Both the position numbers and the translations under genes were made by a program. The notes under the pieces were generated by a model. The model had not been told where the DNA came from. It worked only from the letters and a program-made list of their open reading frames with translations, and did not search any database. A stretch of DNA of 64,000 nucleotides from Pelotalea chapellei (GTDB lineage: Bacteria > Desulfobacterota > Desulfuromonadia > Geobacterales > Pseudopelobacteraceae): positions 1 to 64,000 of the forward strand of contig NZ_JAHDYS010000013.1 in NCBI RefSeq assembly GCF_018531195.1. Reading direction: 5' to 3'. Below are positions 24,388 to 33,785 of this stretch, one piece after another; the first letter of the stretch is position 1; each line of letters opens with the position of its first letter.

Positions 24388-24756
24388 TTAACGTCCACTG
24401 GCTAATGCGCTTGTTAGCCAAGTGCGATTGAGGTTGTATTGATTGGCGGTAAATACAACGTCTGCAATTGACACACCGCCAGAGATTGAACGTCCAGTTG
24501 CGACAGCAATACTCCCAATAACAGCACCAGCATAGAACATTGCGGAACAAGCACCAATTACACCGAGGATTTCAAGCTTGGTTCCCGCCACAATAAGTTC
24601 TGCTACGGTCACTGTTGGGCCAAATTTGTCTATTTCAGAAAGTATAGTTTTAGCACTTGCTACAGCTAAACCTAACGTGCCAAACAAATTTTCCGGGGCT
24701 GGAAGGTTCATGGATTCCATATTTTGCCTAAAATATGAGTAAAAATTGTTTGCCAA
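24388..24756 (-). CDS. Small hydrophobic Gly/Ala-rich protein, candidate pore-forming Hcp cargo
   Basis: The start is TTG 24756, with AGGAGG eight bases ahead. The 122-residue protein has no signal peptide. After a polar N-terminus (FYSYFRQNMESMNLPAPENL) come amphipathic and hydrophobic helices with small residues: GTLGLAVASAKTIL, then LEILGVIGACSAMFYAGAVI and GSIAVATGRSISGG. The GxxxG and AxxxG spacing of this part is like glycine-zipper pore formers. A size under 15 kDa would fit inside an Hcp ring, and the gene lies between hcp and an hcp remnant. The next gene encodes a tiny membrane protein. I infer an effector-immunity pair acting at the membrane, but no family match is claimed. Confidence 0.5.
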   Translation of the reverse strand: MANNFYSYFRQNMESMNLPAPENLFGTLGLAVASAKTILSEIDKFGPTVTVAELIVAGTKLEILGVIGACSAMFYAGAVIGSIAVATGRSISGGVSIADVVFTANQYNLNRTWLTSALASGR

Positions 24757-24800
24757 TTTTTGTTCCTCCTCTTGGCCTTTGCATCGACTCTTTTGGCATC

Positions 24801-25094
24801 TTATTTCTTCACACGCATGACAACCGCAGAAATTTGTCCGACATCAATGATTCCATCGTAATAATTACGGTCACTTAGCTCTGACAACAGCACAAGCTCT
24901 TTGGTGACGGAGCGAACTTTACCGGTCATCTCTTCACCGTGCGCCAGGCGTAGTGTGACCTGCTTTCCTTTGGAGTTTTCCAGTATTTTTTGGATGGTAT
25001 CTCCTGCTTTGAGGCTCAACTCATCAGCAAAAGCACTCTGGCCCAGCCCCATACAGACCAGAACCATTGCTACAACAACCCATCGATATTTCAT
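24801..25094 (-). CDS. Small periplasmic protein with Sm/SH3-like barrel
   Basis: A good ribosome site (AAGGGG) precedes ATG 25094. The 97-residue product has a signal peptide (VVVAMVLVCMGLGQSAFA), leaving about 74 residues. The mature part (KQVTLRLAHGEEMTGKVRSV, then ELVLLSEL and ISAVVMRV) has the strand pattern of an Sm- or SH3-like five-stranded barrel. It lies between hcp and the candidate pore-forming gene. It may be an accessory or immunity protein. Its function is unknown and its place in the T6SS operon is the only hint. Confidence 0.55.
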   Translation of the reverse strand: MKYRWVVVAMVLVCMGLGQSAFADELSLKAGDTIQKILENSKGKQVTLRLAHGEEMTGKVRSVTKELVLLSELSDRNYYDGIIDVGQISAVVMRVKK

Positions 25095-25125
25095 ATAATC
25101 CCCTTTTCCAGTCGTGGAAGACCTC

Positions 25126-25145
25126 CGAGGTTTAAAAACCTCGGA
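25126..25145 (-). terminator. Hairpin downstream of hcp
   Basis: CCGAGG and its complement flank an AT-rich loop just after the hcp stop. No U tract follows, so it more likely protects the abundant hcp message or reduces read-through than ends transcription fully. Confidence 0.4.
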
Positions 25146-25166
25146 ATCTTCCGATTGAACTTGAAA

Positions 25167-25652
25167 TTATTTGGGTACTGACCAGGAATCTTCAGCTTCA
25201 ATGCCGTCTGCTTCCCATGTCCACTTAATTTTTTTGTAGGTGAATGAGATGTCTTCCATATGACGGAAAGGCTCGTTGCTTGCCAGAAGCGTAACAGGCA
25301 TGGAAGGGCGGATGGATACGATGATGGCGTCCTCAAGCACGTGGGTGAAATAATGCTCTTCGGTGCCCTGCTTGGTGATGCGGTACCATTTCAGGGTAAC
25401 GTTTTTTAGGTGCTCGCCGGTGCAGAGAGCCTGGTAGAGTTTTGGTGAGCTCTTGTCAAACTCTTTGGTGATGGTCAGTGGTCCGTGGACGCGCTTGCCT
25501 GTGGCTAGTCCGTCGGTCGGGCTACGCGGAATAGTGACGTCGTGACCCATTGCGTAGACGAGGATGGTCCCCTCACGTCCATGCATGTCGCAGGAACCTT
25601 CGATCTTTCCCTGTTTTTCACCGGTTAGGGTGAGGTGTGCGGGCATTGCCAT
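25167..25652 (-). CDS. hcp: Hcp, T6SS inner tube protein
   Basis: The 161-residue protein is an Hcp (TssD): GTILVYAMGHDVTIPRSPTD, LCTGEHLKNVTLKWYR, YFTHVLEDAIIVSIRPSMPV and a terminal KIKWTWEADGIEAEDSW. Hexamer rings of Hcp stack into the tube that the sheath propels, and also hold small effectors. It follows tssC by about 110 bases, with its own GGAGG ribosome site, and is followed by a hairpin, a common layout for making more tube than sheath. A short remnant of a second hcp lies 1 kb downstream. Confidence 0.96.
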   Translation of the reverse strand: MAMPAHLTLTGEKQGKIEGSCDMHGREGTILVYAMGHDVTIPRSPTDGLATGKRVHGPLTITKEFDKSSPKLYQALCTGEHLKNVTLKWYRITKQGTEEHYFTHVLEDAIIVSIRPSMPVTLLASNEPFRHMEDISFTYKKIKWTWEADGIEAEDSWSVPK

Positions 25653-25763
25653 TGTGTACTACCTCCTGTGGTTTAGGTAACGCTATAAGTCACCTTATTA
25701 TAGAGCCGATGAAAAGGCTTCTATCTGCATTCAGGTTCTTTGAATTCACCCTCAGCGTGCGGC

Positions 25764-27245
25764 TCACTCCTTATCCAGCTTGCCGACCAATGACAGCGTA
25801 AAGTAGGCCCCCATGTATTTGAAGTGGGGGGTGACCTTGAGGCCGACGCGGTACCAACCCGGCTCGCCCGGGACCTCTTCGACCGTTACCTGGGCCTGGC
25901 GCAGCGGGCGGCGGCTGCGGACGCCGGGCATGGGATTATCCATGTCAGAGACGTACTGGCGAATCCAGAGGTTGAGCTCGTTCTCCAGGTCGCCCCTTTC
26001 CTTCCAGGTGCCGATATGCTCCCGCTGGATGACCTTGAGGTAGTGGGCCAGGCGGCTGACGATGAACATGTAGGGAAGTTGCAGCCCGAGCTTGTAATTG
26101 AGCTCGGCCTCTTTTCCCTCTTTGGAATTGCCGAAGAACTTCGGCTTCTGTACAGAATTGGCGGAAAAGAAAGCGGCGTTGTCGCTCCCCTTGCGCATGG
26201 TGAGGGCGATGAATCCCTCCTCGGCCAGTTCGAATTCACGTCGCTCCGAGACCAGCACCTCCGTGGGGATCTTAGTCTGGATGGCGCCCATGGCCTCGTA
26301 TTGGTGAAGCGGCAGGTCATGGACGGCACCGCCACCCTGGGGACCGATGATATTGGCGCACCAGCGGAAATTGGCAAAACTGTCGGTGATCCGGGTAGCG
26401 AAGGCGAAGGCCGCATTACCCCAGCAGTACCGTTCATGGCTGTCGGAGACATTTTCCTCGTAAGTGAAACTTTTCACCGGCTTGGTGGCTTCACCGTAGG
26501 GCAGGCGCAGGAGGAAGCGGGGAAGCGCCAGTCCCACATAGCGGGCATCTTCGCTCTCGCGGAAGGATTGCCATTTTGTGTACTGGGGACCTTCCAGGAT
26601 GGAGCTGATGTCCTTCAGGTTCGGCAATTCCGTGTAGTCATCGCACCCGAAAAATTGTGGGGCGGTGGCGGCGATGAAGGGGGCGTGGGACATGCCGGCC
26701 ACCGCGGCAAGATTCTGCAGGAGTTTGATATCCTGGGGACCGGGGCCGAATTCGTAGTTGCCGATGATGGTGCCGAAGGGCTTGCCGCCAAACTGACCGT
26801 ACTCGGCCGAGTATATGGTTTTGTAGAGGCCCGATTTAGCCACCTCGGGCGCATCCTCGAAGTCATCCAGCAGATCTTCCTTTGTGGCATGCATGATCTC
26901 GATGCGGTTGTTTTCGCGGAAGTCGGTGCGGTCTACCAGAAAGTGCAGTGAACGCCAGGATGACTCCAGTTTCTGGAATTCTGCGTTATGGAGAATTTCG
27001 TCCATCTGGCGGCTCAGTTTCCGGTCTATCTCGGCGATCATGTCGTCTAGAATCGCCTTGGACACTTTAGGCGTCTCGGTTCCCGGTTCCAGAAGCTGTG
27101 CAATCAGCGCCTCGACCCCTTTTTTAGTGATGGAGTAGGCCTCATCGGCAGGTTGCAGTTTAGTGGCTTGGACGATCTCCTCCAGCAGGGAGGCCTCACC
27201 CACGGTCTGGTCATAGGATGCTGCGCTGTTCAATACTGTACTCAT
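25764..27245 (-). CDS. tssC: TssC, large T6SS sheath subunit
   Basis: The 493-residue protein is TssC (VipB type): LDDMIAEIDRKLSRQMDEIL, FQKLESSWRSLHFLVDRTDF, YSAEYGQFGGKPFGTIIGNY and VQPKFFGNSKEG-like segments are conserved, and the C-terminus YMGAYFTLSLVGKLDKE is the usual sheath end. It forms the contractile sheath with TssB, which is encoded nine bases upstream. ClpV, which normally recycles this sheath, is not encoded in this window. Confidence 0.96.
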   Translation of the reverse strand: MSTVLNSAASYDQTVGEASLLEEIVQATKLQPADEAYSITKKGVEALIAQLLEPGTETPKVSKAILDDMIAEIDRKLSRQMDEILHNAEFQKLESSWRSLHFLVDRTDFRENNRIEIMHATKEDLLDDFEDAPEVAKSGLYKTIYSAEYGQFGGKPFGTIIGNYEFGPGPQDIKLLQNLAAVAGMSHAPFIAATAPQFFGCDDYTELPNLKDISSILEGPQYTKWQSFRESEDARYVGLALPRFLLRLPYGEATKPVKSFTYEENVSDSHERYCWGNAAFAFATRITDSFANFRWCANIIGPQGGGAVHDLPLHQYEAMGAIQTKIPTEVLVSERREFELAEEGFIALTMRKGSDNAAFFSANSVQKPKFFGNSKEGKEAELNYKLGLQLPYMFIVSRLAHYLKVIQREHIGTWKERGDLENELNLWIRQYVSDMDNPMPGVRSRRPLRQAQVTVEEVPGEPGWYRVGLKVTPHFKYMGAYFTLSLVGKLDKE

Positions 27246-27254
27246 GGTTTCCCC

Positions 27255-27743
27255 CTACCCTTCCGCTAGGCCGATTTCGGCCAAGAGTTTGGTGCGTGTG
27301 GCGTCGTCAGTGATCAGTTCCTGAATTTTCCGGCGGAACTCGGGAACATTGGAAAGAGGCCCCTTGAGAGCCCGCAAGGCCTCGCGCAGTTGAAGCAGGG
27401 TCTTCATCTCTTCCACTTGTTCGGCAACCGCCTCGGGACCAAAATCCTTGAGGGACTCAACCTTCAGGCTGACGGGAAGTTCTTCCCCTTCCCTGCTCAC
27501 GAGCCTGTTGGGAACCGACAGGTTGAGCGTGATGCCCTGGGCCTTCATCACATCGTTAAAATTATCCTTGTCGATGGCAACAGGATCACGTTTTTCTATG
27601 GGACGATCGTCAGGACGACCGGTAAAATCCCCCATGACCAGCATCTTCAGCGGCAGTTCCACATCCTCTTTTCCGTCCCCGTCAGCTGGACGGTAGACGA
27701 TGTTTACTCTCTCCTTGGGCGCTACAGATGCTTCCTTACTCAT
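27255..27743 (-). CDS. tssB: TssB, small T6SS sheath subunit
   Basis: The 162-residue protein is TssB (VipA type). It has RVNIVYRPADGDGKEDVELP, the KMLVMGDFTGRPDD core and LREALRALKGPLSNVPEFRR near the C-terminus, where the family carries its conserved helix. It pairs with TssC to build the sheath. The gene starts the tssB-tssC-hcp block and is 78 bases downstream of the tagF-tssA fusion. Confidence 0.95.
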   Translation of the reverse strand: MSKEASVAPKERVNIVYRPADGDGKEDVELPLKMLVMGDFTGRPDDRPIEKRDPVAIDKDNFNDVMKAQGITLNLSVPNRLVSREGEELPVSLKVESLKDFGPEAVAEQVEEMKTLLQLREALRALKGPLSNVPEFRRKIQELITDDATRTKLLAEIGLAEG

Positions 27744-27821
27744 GACTTCCTCCTTTTATTACTGAATCCGAATTATTAACCGACATATATGAACTGATTT
27801 TTTGCAGATACTTCTGAACGT

Positions 27822-30191
27822 TTATCCCTTCGCAAGCCGCACCATTTCCGCCGGATCAAGGCGGGCAATGCGGTGTAGGGTCTCCACGGCCTTCTCCTTG
27901 AAATGCGGCTCGGCCTGGGACTCGAATCCATGCCAGGCCAGCTTGAGCCCCTGCAGGGCCAGTGGTGGATCATATTCCTCCAGATTGAAGGACTCAATCT
28001 CCTCCATAACCTGTTCCAGATGCGGCAGAGCCAGCCTGGAACGACCGGCATTTACCAGCATCTGGGCCATTGCCAGACGCCAGAGGAGCTTGTCCTTTCG
28101 CGATGCACCCTTGCGAAGCCGCTTCTGGACATGCTCTACCGCATCGACAAGCTTGCCCCCGCGTACCAGCCTCTGAGCTTCTTCCATTTCCCGATCAATT
28201 TCAGACTCCCGACAAGCGGCCTCGCTTGCCACTACGGATCGTTCGGGTGCAGTTTCCTTGTAAACCAGCCCTGCAAGCCACTGTCGTGTATCCGGGGAAG
28301 CGAAGGGGGTGCCGTCGGAGAAAGAGAGTTCTTCAAGGCCGGGCAATCGCTGCAGAAATGAAGCAGTATCGCGGCAGACAGCGTCGCGGGCAGCGGCGAA
28401 GCGGTCGCCAAGACGGGAGAGAGCATCGACCGTAAGCCGGTTCAGATCGAGCCAGAAGATGAACTGTATAAGCCGGGCCTCGGACGCCTTCAGCAACGCC
28501 TCTCCATCTCCATGTTTTGCCAGTTCCTGGAGCATGGTCTGGACCTGGGGCTCAGGCGCCCCAATCCTGGTACGGCCATTCACTGACGGCGGCATAGCTG
28601 TAACCGTAATCCAGGCCGCGACGCGCAGGGATCGGTAGGGAAGAGGACTGGCCGGATCCTGCTGCAGCAATTGGCCGGCAGCTTCACCCATTCGCTTGAG
28701 CCCCGCATCGATTACCTCCAATGGGGATGAGATGACATCATCGACTACAGGCATCGGCGGCACCGAAGGGATTCGCAACGGCAGCAGTGGAGTATTGGTG
28801 TCATGGGCTGGCTGGGTAATTTTTGCGACCTGGGCGGGCTTCAGCTCCTCGGTGTAAATGTGGCCGGTCAGACGGTCAATCTGTGCCCGGATGGCCCCAA
28901 GTGAGGGAGCATTCTCCAGAAGGTTGCCAAGCAAACGCTCGATAGCCGCCAACGATTCGCCGACCACAACCGCTTGCGGGGCGGGCAGTATTTCGTCATC
29001 CAGCTGCCTGAGTGCGACCTCGGTTCGCTCGATCCACCACTCGACACTTCGCTGCCGCCCTCGCATCCGTACCGGGTAAAGATCTGCCCAAAAATGTTCC
29101 AGCAGATCCCGCCACACTTTGAGCCCGAGGGCAAATCCGTCTCCCTTGCGGGTCTGAACAAGACCCACCGCCAGATAGCTTGCCACCAGCAGGTCTTTCG
29201 AGCGGGTTGCAAGGATGTCTGCAGCAAGCCGGACAACCTTCTCCCAGTCAACAGCGCCGGCAACGGCTGGAGAAGTCAGCTTGTCCACCTCTGCCTGAAG
29301 GGTATCAAAAAGGGGCTCGTACCGAACGTCCTGCCCCACCGGTTGGTCAGGGCGGACCGGATCTTTCCCAAGACTTGCGATATCCATTGCGTACTCCGTT
29401 CCGATGCTGTTTGTTACTCCTCCCGACGCGGAGGTCGACCAGAGCTGGAGAAAATCGCCGGGCGCCAGTGCACGGCGGTAAACGGCCATGAACGAACGTT
29501 CCAGGCCTCCCCCCATGAAAAGAGCGTTGGGCACCCCCTTGGCCGAAGCACATGTCAACTGGTGCCAGAGACTCACAAGAGTTATTTTGTCGTTGACCGG
29601 TCCCCGATCCAGGGATATCAGCAGCTCTCCTTTACCTCCGTGGGTCGCGGCAAGTCGCTCCAATTCGGGCAGGTCAAGGAAGGAAGCATACGGGTCGCGC
29701 TGGGACCCAAGCCGGTTCAGGCCGGTGCGCTGGGCCAGCAGTTCGTCCCACGCCGGGTTCGGTGGGCGCAGGGTCTGAAGCCCTTCCTCCAGTTTCTTCA
29801 GATCTTCAAATGTGTTGGTGGCCAGATACTCGATCTGGCACCAGGTCTGCTCACCTGCAAAGGGAAGCAGGTCCCAGCGCTCTTCCCACCCCTCAAGAGG
29901 ACCGCTCCCCATGATGAACAGGGGATAGGGACGACCAAGGCTGTCGCTGGAAACACGCACCAATCCCAGCACCAGGGACTCTTTGCCAAAGCCCCGGGCC
30001 CAGAAGCGCCATGAACAGAACGGAAGCGACGCTTCCTTTTGTCCCGCAAGCAAACGGTAACCACTCTCCACCCAGGTAGTGAGCCCCTCTACAAAAGGGG
30101 AGCTTTCACCGAGACGAAAGTAATCTGCCGCTGCCGGATGTTTTCCAAAAGCTGACCAGCGCCAGCCGAAATTTTCTACAATGGGGGTCAT
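27822..30191 (-). CDS. TagF-TssA fusion protein
   Basis: One frame of 789 codons combines two T6SS proteins. Residues 1 to about 255 are TagF (ImpM): WSAFGKHPAAADYFRLGESS opens the domain and the SFMAVYRRALAPGDFLQLW block is near its end. From about residue 288 the ImpA_N domain of TssA begins (VRYEPLFDTLQAEVDKL), with LEHFWADLYPVRMRGRQRSVEWW, and the C-terminal third is the helical VasJ-like part. TssA caps and primes sheath polymerisation. TagF is known in other bacteria as a post-translational repressor of T6SS. The fusion would tie that control to the tail cap. No fha, ppkA or pppA is nearby, so the usual phosphorylation switch is not in this window. Confidence 0.85.
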   Translation of the reverse strand: MTPIVENFGWRWSAFGKHPAAADYFRLGESSPFVEGLTTWVESGYRLLAGQKEASLPFCSWRFWARGFGKESLVLGLVRVSSDSLGRPYPLFIMGSGPLEGWEERWDLLPFAGEQTWCQIEYLATNTFEDLKKLEEGLQTLRPPNPAWDELLAQRTGLNRLGSQRDPYASFLDLPELERLAATHGGKGELLISLDRGPVNDKITLVSLWHQLTCASAKGVPNALFMGGGLERSFMAVYRRALAPGDFLQLWSTSASGGVTNSIGTEYAMDIASLGKDPVRPDQPVGQDVRYEPLFDTLQAEVDKLTSPAVAGAVDWEKVVRLAADILATRSKDLLVASYLAVGLVQTRKGDGFALGLKVWRDLLEHFWADLYPVRMRGRQRSVEWWIERTEVALRQLDDEILPAPQAVVVGESLAAIERLLGNLLENAPSLGAIRAQIDRLTGHIYTEELKPAQVAKITQPAHDTNTPLLPLRIPSVPPMPVVDDVISSPLEVIDAGLKRMGEAAGQLLQQDPASPLPYRSLRVAAWITVTAMPPSVNGRTRIGAPEPQVQTMLQELAKHGDGEALLKASEARLIQFIFWLDLNRLTVDALSRLGDRFAAARDAVCRDTASFLQRLPGLEELSFSDGTPFASPDTRQWLAGLVYKETAPERSVVASEAACRESEIDREMEEAQRLVRGGKLVDAVEHVQKRLRKGASRKDKLLWRLAMAQMLVNAGRSRLALPHLEQVMEEIESFNLEEYDPPLALQGLKLAWHGFESQAEPHFKEKAVETLHRIARLDPAEMVRLAKG

Positions 30192-30322
30192 GATTCACCT
30201 GACTTACAGAATTTGATCTTTCTCGACATCCCACGATGCTTATCGCCATTCTTCGTCTTTGGTCAGTGCCTTTAAAAAACGCATCCGTTCACAGCACATG
30301 CATGGGAAATCAACCACATGCA

Positions 30323-33300
30323 CTACCAACTCCGTGCGATCTGCCGGGGCGCCGTAGCACCGGCCATTGCGCCACCCTGCTTGATGACCGCACCGCTGCC
30401 GATGAACTGGTAATTGACCCTGATGTGTGTGATCCCCATGCGTGACAGGGCGTCCCGCTCCCCGGGAAATTCACGTGTAGAAAAATTGCGAGAGCCGGAA
30501 GAAAACTCCCTGAGGAAATCAGGAAAAGCTTCGGAGCCGCCGTAACGCTTGGTCAGTGCCAGATCCCCCGCTTCGATCTGCAAGATGACGTCGCCGCAGG
30601 TGTCGGGAGACCAGTAGAAAGTTTTTCCAACGGGAAAATTACGGTTGACCAGGGTCTGGGTTTGGCCGGCACACTGAACTTCGAGCCTTGTAGCGTGCGG
30701 CTTGATCCTGGCATCGGCGTCGGCATCGGTAGGCAGTCCCTTGATTGCTACCGAGTAGTTGGGCTGACGGCCGGCTGCTCCGGCTTGCACGTTGGCGCCT
30801 TTGGTCAGGAAGGAGAAAAGGGAACCTTCCAGCGGCAATGAACCGCCAAAGGCTTGCCGCGGGGCATAGCCCGATGCGGAACCACGAATGAAAGGTGCGG
30901 CCGGTCCCTTGACAAAGCGCCAGGCGAGACCATCGGCTCCCAACAGTATCGGCCCGGCCTGCTGGGGCGTCATTCCCAGGGTGGCAGCCAAAACCTGTTC
31001 CTCCCAGAGAGTCTGAAGCTGACTGGCCGATTCCTGTCGAACATAGCTCCAGAGATAATCAAGGGGTGCGGTAACGAGCCGCCAGAGAGCCTCATCCCCG
31101 GCATTTCCCCCCAGGGTAGCCTTCAGGCGGGCCGCGGCGTTCGCTGCTGCATAAAAAGGACTCTTGCCTGTGGCCGGATCATCACCAAAAGTCTGGGTAG
31201 CGAGTTGGAACGCCGCCTGCCGGGACGAAGCGGCCGGGGTGATGGCTGTCAGGGCAGACTGGTACTCCTGCCACGTCTTGGATGCTGCCAGCGGCAGTTC
31301 GATGTTCTTGGCAACCGCCTCTGCGCCTAACTTCTGGCCAATGGAACCGATCAATCGCTTGCCGCTGTCAGCGGTTTTAGTGACTACGCCAGAGGTCGCG
31401 CCGCCGGCTCTGGCTAACTGGAGTGCATAGACCTGGGAAACGAACGGCGGCACGCTTTCTTTGCCGACCAGAACTTCCAGTTCCTGAGTCATCCGGTTCA
31501 TCAGAGCAAGATAAGGGCTCTGCTCCGTGGCCATCCTGGCTGCCACCTGCTGCCACTCACGATGGCCACGCAGCCGCTCCGATCCACGAGGGAACATGGC
31601 GGCAAATGCCTGCCACGATCCGAGACAGGCAGTGCGGTAACCTGCTGCAAAGTTCTGACGGGAAGCGGCCAGCAGGCGCGAATCGCCAAGTGCGGTCTCG
31701 ACCTCCTGCACAGCTCTGTCCAGTTGTTCCTTGCCTTTGCGGGTGAATGAAGGAAGAACAGTGCGCTCACCGGAGAACGTCACGCTGCCCCCCCAGAAAT
31801 CCGCCAATGTCACTCCAGGTATGCCGGAATACCGGTCTACCCACGGAGCAAGCCATGCAAGGCTCTGCCCTTTGAGAGGAATTATCTGCCGAAGCCATAC
31901 CTGGAGCTGGTTCATCTCTTTCGCCAGATCGGGTGAATCCGCCCGCCAGGCGAGGTAATGCAGATAAAGGACGCCAAACTGCTTGCGAGCTTCACTGGCC
32001 GATTGGGTTTCGCTGCTGAGGAACGAAACCGAAGCTGCCTGGGGCATCGACTGGAGTTGGCCGACCGGCTTGCCCTCCATGCTGGCCTTGAGGATATTGA
32101 TCCGCCGGGCGAGGTGAATGGCGTACTGGGCGTAGAGTTCGTCGGGAGTTGCGCCGGAGAGACCGCCAACACCTGCTGCAAGTTGCCGATCATAGGGGAT
32201 CAGGAAACCGTCCCGAAACTGGCGGCAAAACTTCTCCTTGAGTGCACGCTCGACCTTGACGCTCTCGGTGAGTCCGAAACGGGGAATCCACCATGAGCCA
32301 TTGCGTTCCTCCACCTTAAGAATGCCCTGGCGGAAGCTATCGAGCACCAGCAGGTCGCTGACCGGATCGCCTGAAAGACGCGAAGTCTTTTCGAACTGGC
32401 GAGATACTTCCCTGACGGTGCTCATGTTCTTGACGAACGAGAAGGACAACAGGCCGCACAGCGCCACTCCGCAAAGCATCCATGAAACCAGCCCCAGATT
32501 GCCGGTGACGGAACGCCACTGGACTGCCCGGCGGGTAGGAAACAGCAGCCGGCGATCTGCCGGCAGAACCCGGGCGAAGAAGTCATGCAGGAAGAGTCCG
32601 CGGCTGGTGCCGGGAAGCTCGGTCCGCTCTGCAACCTGTTCAACTGTTTCACAGAAGCGTGACAGGGGAACTCCCTCCTGACGGCCGCTGGCGAAAAAGA
32701 GCCCGCGCAGGATGGGGGTTTCCTGATATGGATTTTCACGAAATGTACCTTCCATGAAGGTGGTGAGGCCGTCGCCAAGTACGGCAAATTCCTCCGGGAA
32801 AAGGGTGAGAGCAGGACCTGCCTCCCGTGCGCCGGGCTGGTGCAGAACCTGAAGCCTGAGACTTCTCAATCGTTCGGTGACTCCCGCAAGTGCTTTTGCA
32901 GTGAAGGTTGCGACATCTGAAGAGAGTTCGCGGTTTATCATTCCCATCGGCTGGCGCAGCGAGGCGTCGGGAAGCAGGGAAGAGAAGCGATCGATCCCGA
33001 GGATCAGGTCGCATTTGGTAACCAGCACATAGACCGGCACCCGAATGCCCAAGGCTCGCATCAGTTCATCGATGCGGCGGCGCATCGTCCGCCCTTCCTC
33101 GGCAGTGGTCTCTGGAGATCCATTGAGCAGCCGGTCTGCCGCCACCGTGACAATCAGGCCATTCAAGGGCTCCCGCCGCCGGTATTTGACGAGAAGCGCC
33201 AGCAGTTTCTGCCACTCCTCCCGGTCTTTCTCTCCATCAATGGGAACTGCATACCGGCCGGCGGTATCCAGAACAATGGATTCTTCAAAAAACCACCAGT

Positions 33301-33784
33301 CACAGTTGCGGGTACCGGAGCGATCGGCGCCCCGCGTTGAATCGGTCATGGGAGATGCGAGCCGCGCACTGGCAAGGCTGGTGCTTTTGCCCGATCCGCT
33401 TTCGCCCATGATCAGATACCAGGGCAGAACATAAAGGGGATTGCCCTGACGCTTGAGGTGCGACCCCTTTAGGATGGCGATACCTGCCTTCCACTCCTTC
33501 ATAAGCAGAGAAACATGTTCCTTTTCCCGCCCCCCCATCGCCTGAAGAACGCTTTTATCCTGCTCAACTACTTCCTGGACAAAATACTGCTCCCGACGCC
33601 GCAGCAGCAGGGCACGAAGCAGATAAAGACCGACACAGGCGGCGGTAATCAACAGCAGGAGACAGAGGGCGGCCCACCAGGGCCAATTAAGTACCAGAAC
33701 CACGCCGAAGACGATCAGGCCGACCAGCAGCAGCCCTCCCAGGATGAGTACCCATTTGAATGACTTGAGAAACAGTTCTTTCAT
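30323..33784 (-). CDS. tssM: TssM, IcmF-like T6SS membrane-complex ATPase
   Basis: The 1,153-residue protein is TssM. It has two N-terminal membrane helices (about 10-32 and 36-58), a cytoplasmic GTPase-like domain with Walker A GESGSGKS at 127-134 and a VLDTAGRYA Walker B segment, a third membrane helix near 430-455 and a large periplasmic domain that ends in the beta-rich part binding TssJ. The P-loop is intact; many TssM proteins have lost it. The start overlaps nothing and lies two bases from tssL. It forms the trans-envelope complex with TssL and TssJ. Confidence 0.95.
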   Translation of the reverse strand: MKELFLKSFKWVLILGGLLLVGLIVFGVVLVLNWPWWAALCLLLLITAACVGLYLLRALLLRRREQYFVQEVVEQDKSVLQAMGGREKEHVSLLMKEWKAGIAILKGSHLKRQGNPLYVLPWYLIMGESGSGKSTSLASARLASPMTDSTRGADRSGTRNCDWWFFEESIVLDTAGRYAVPIDGEKDREEWQKLLALLVKYRRREPLNGLIVTVAADRLLNGSPETTAEEGRTMRRRIDELMRALGIRVPVYVLVTKCDLILGIDRFSSLLPDASLRQPMGMINRELSSDVATFTAKALAGVTERLRSLRLQVLHQPGAREAGPALTLFPEEFAVLGDGLTTFMEGTFRENPYQETPILRGLFFASGRQEGVPLSRFCETVEQVAERTELPGTSRGLFLHDFFARVLPADRRLLFPTRRAVQWRSVTGNLGLVSWMLCGVALCGLLSFSFVKNMSTVREVSRQFEKTSRLSGDPVSDLLVLDSFRQGILKVEERNGSWWIPRFGLTESVKVERALKEKFCRQFRDGFLIPYDRQLAAGVGGLSGATPDELYAQYAIHLARRINILKASMEGKPVGQLQSMPQAASVSFLSSETQSASEARKQFGVLYLHYLAWRADSPDLAKEMNQLQVWLRQIIPLKGQSLAWLAPWVDRYSGIPGVTLADFWGGSVTFSGERTVLPSFTRKGKEQLDRAVQEVETALGDSRLLAASRQNFAAGYRTACLGSWQAFAAMFPRGSERLRGHREWQQVAARMATEQSPYLALMNRMTQELEVLVGKESVPPFVSQVYALQLARAGGATSGVVTKTADSGKRLIGSIGQKLGAEAVAKNIELPLAASKTWQEYQSALTAITPAASSRQAAFQLATQTFGDDPATGKSPFYAAANAAARLKATLGGNAGDEALWRLVTAPLDYLWSYVRQESASQLQTLWEEQVLAATLGMTPQQAGPILLGADGLAWRFVKGPAAPFIRGSASGYAPRQAFGGSLPLEGSLFSFLTKGANVQAGAAGRQPNYSVAIKGLPTDADADARIKPHATRLEVQCAGQTQTLVNRNFPVGKTFYWSPDTCGDVILQIEAGDLALTKRYGGSEAFPDFLREFSSGSRNFSTREFPGERDALSRMGITHIRVNYQFIGSGAVIKQGGAMAGATAPRQIARSW

Positions 33785-33785
33785 C

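Noticed and set aside
25824-26951. Plus-strand open frame of 375 codons
   Set aside because: It is antisense to tssC. Its Gly/Val/Leu-rich composition is what the complement of a GC-rich gene gives.
28974-30014. Plus-strand open frame of 346 codons
   Set aside because: It is antisense to the tagF-tssA gene, without ribosome site or protein-like motifs.
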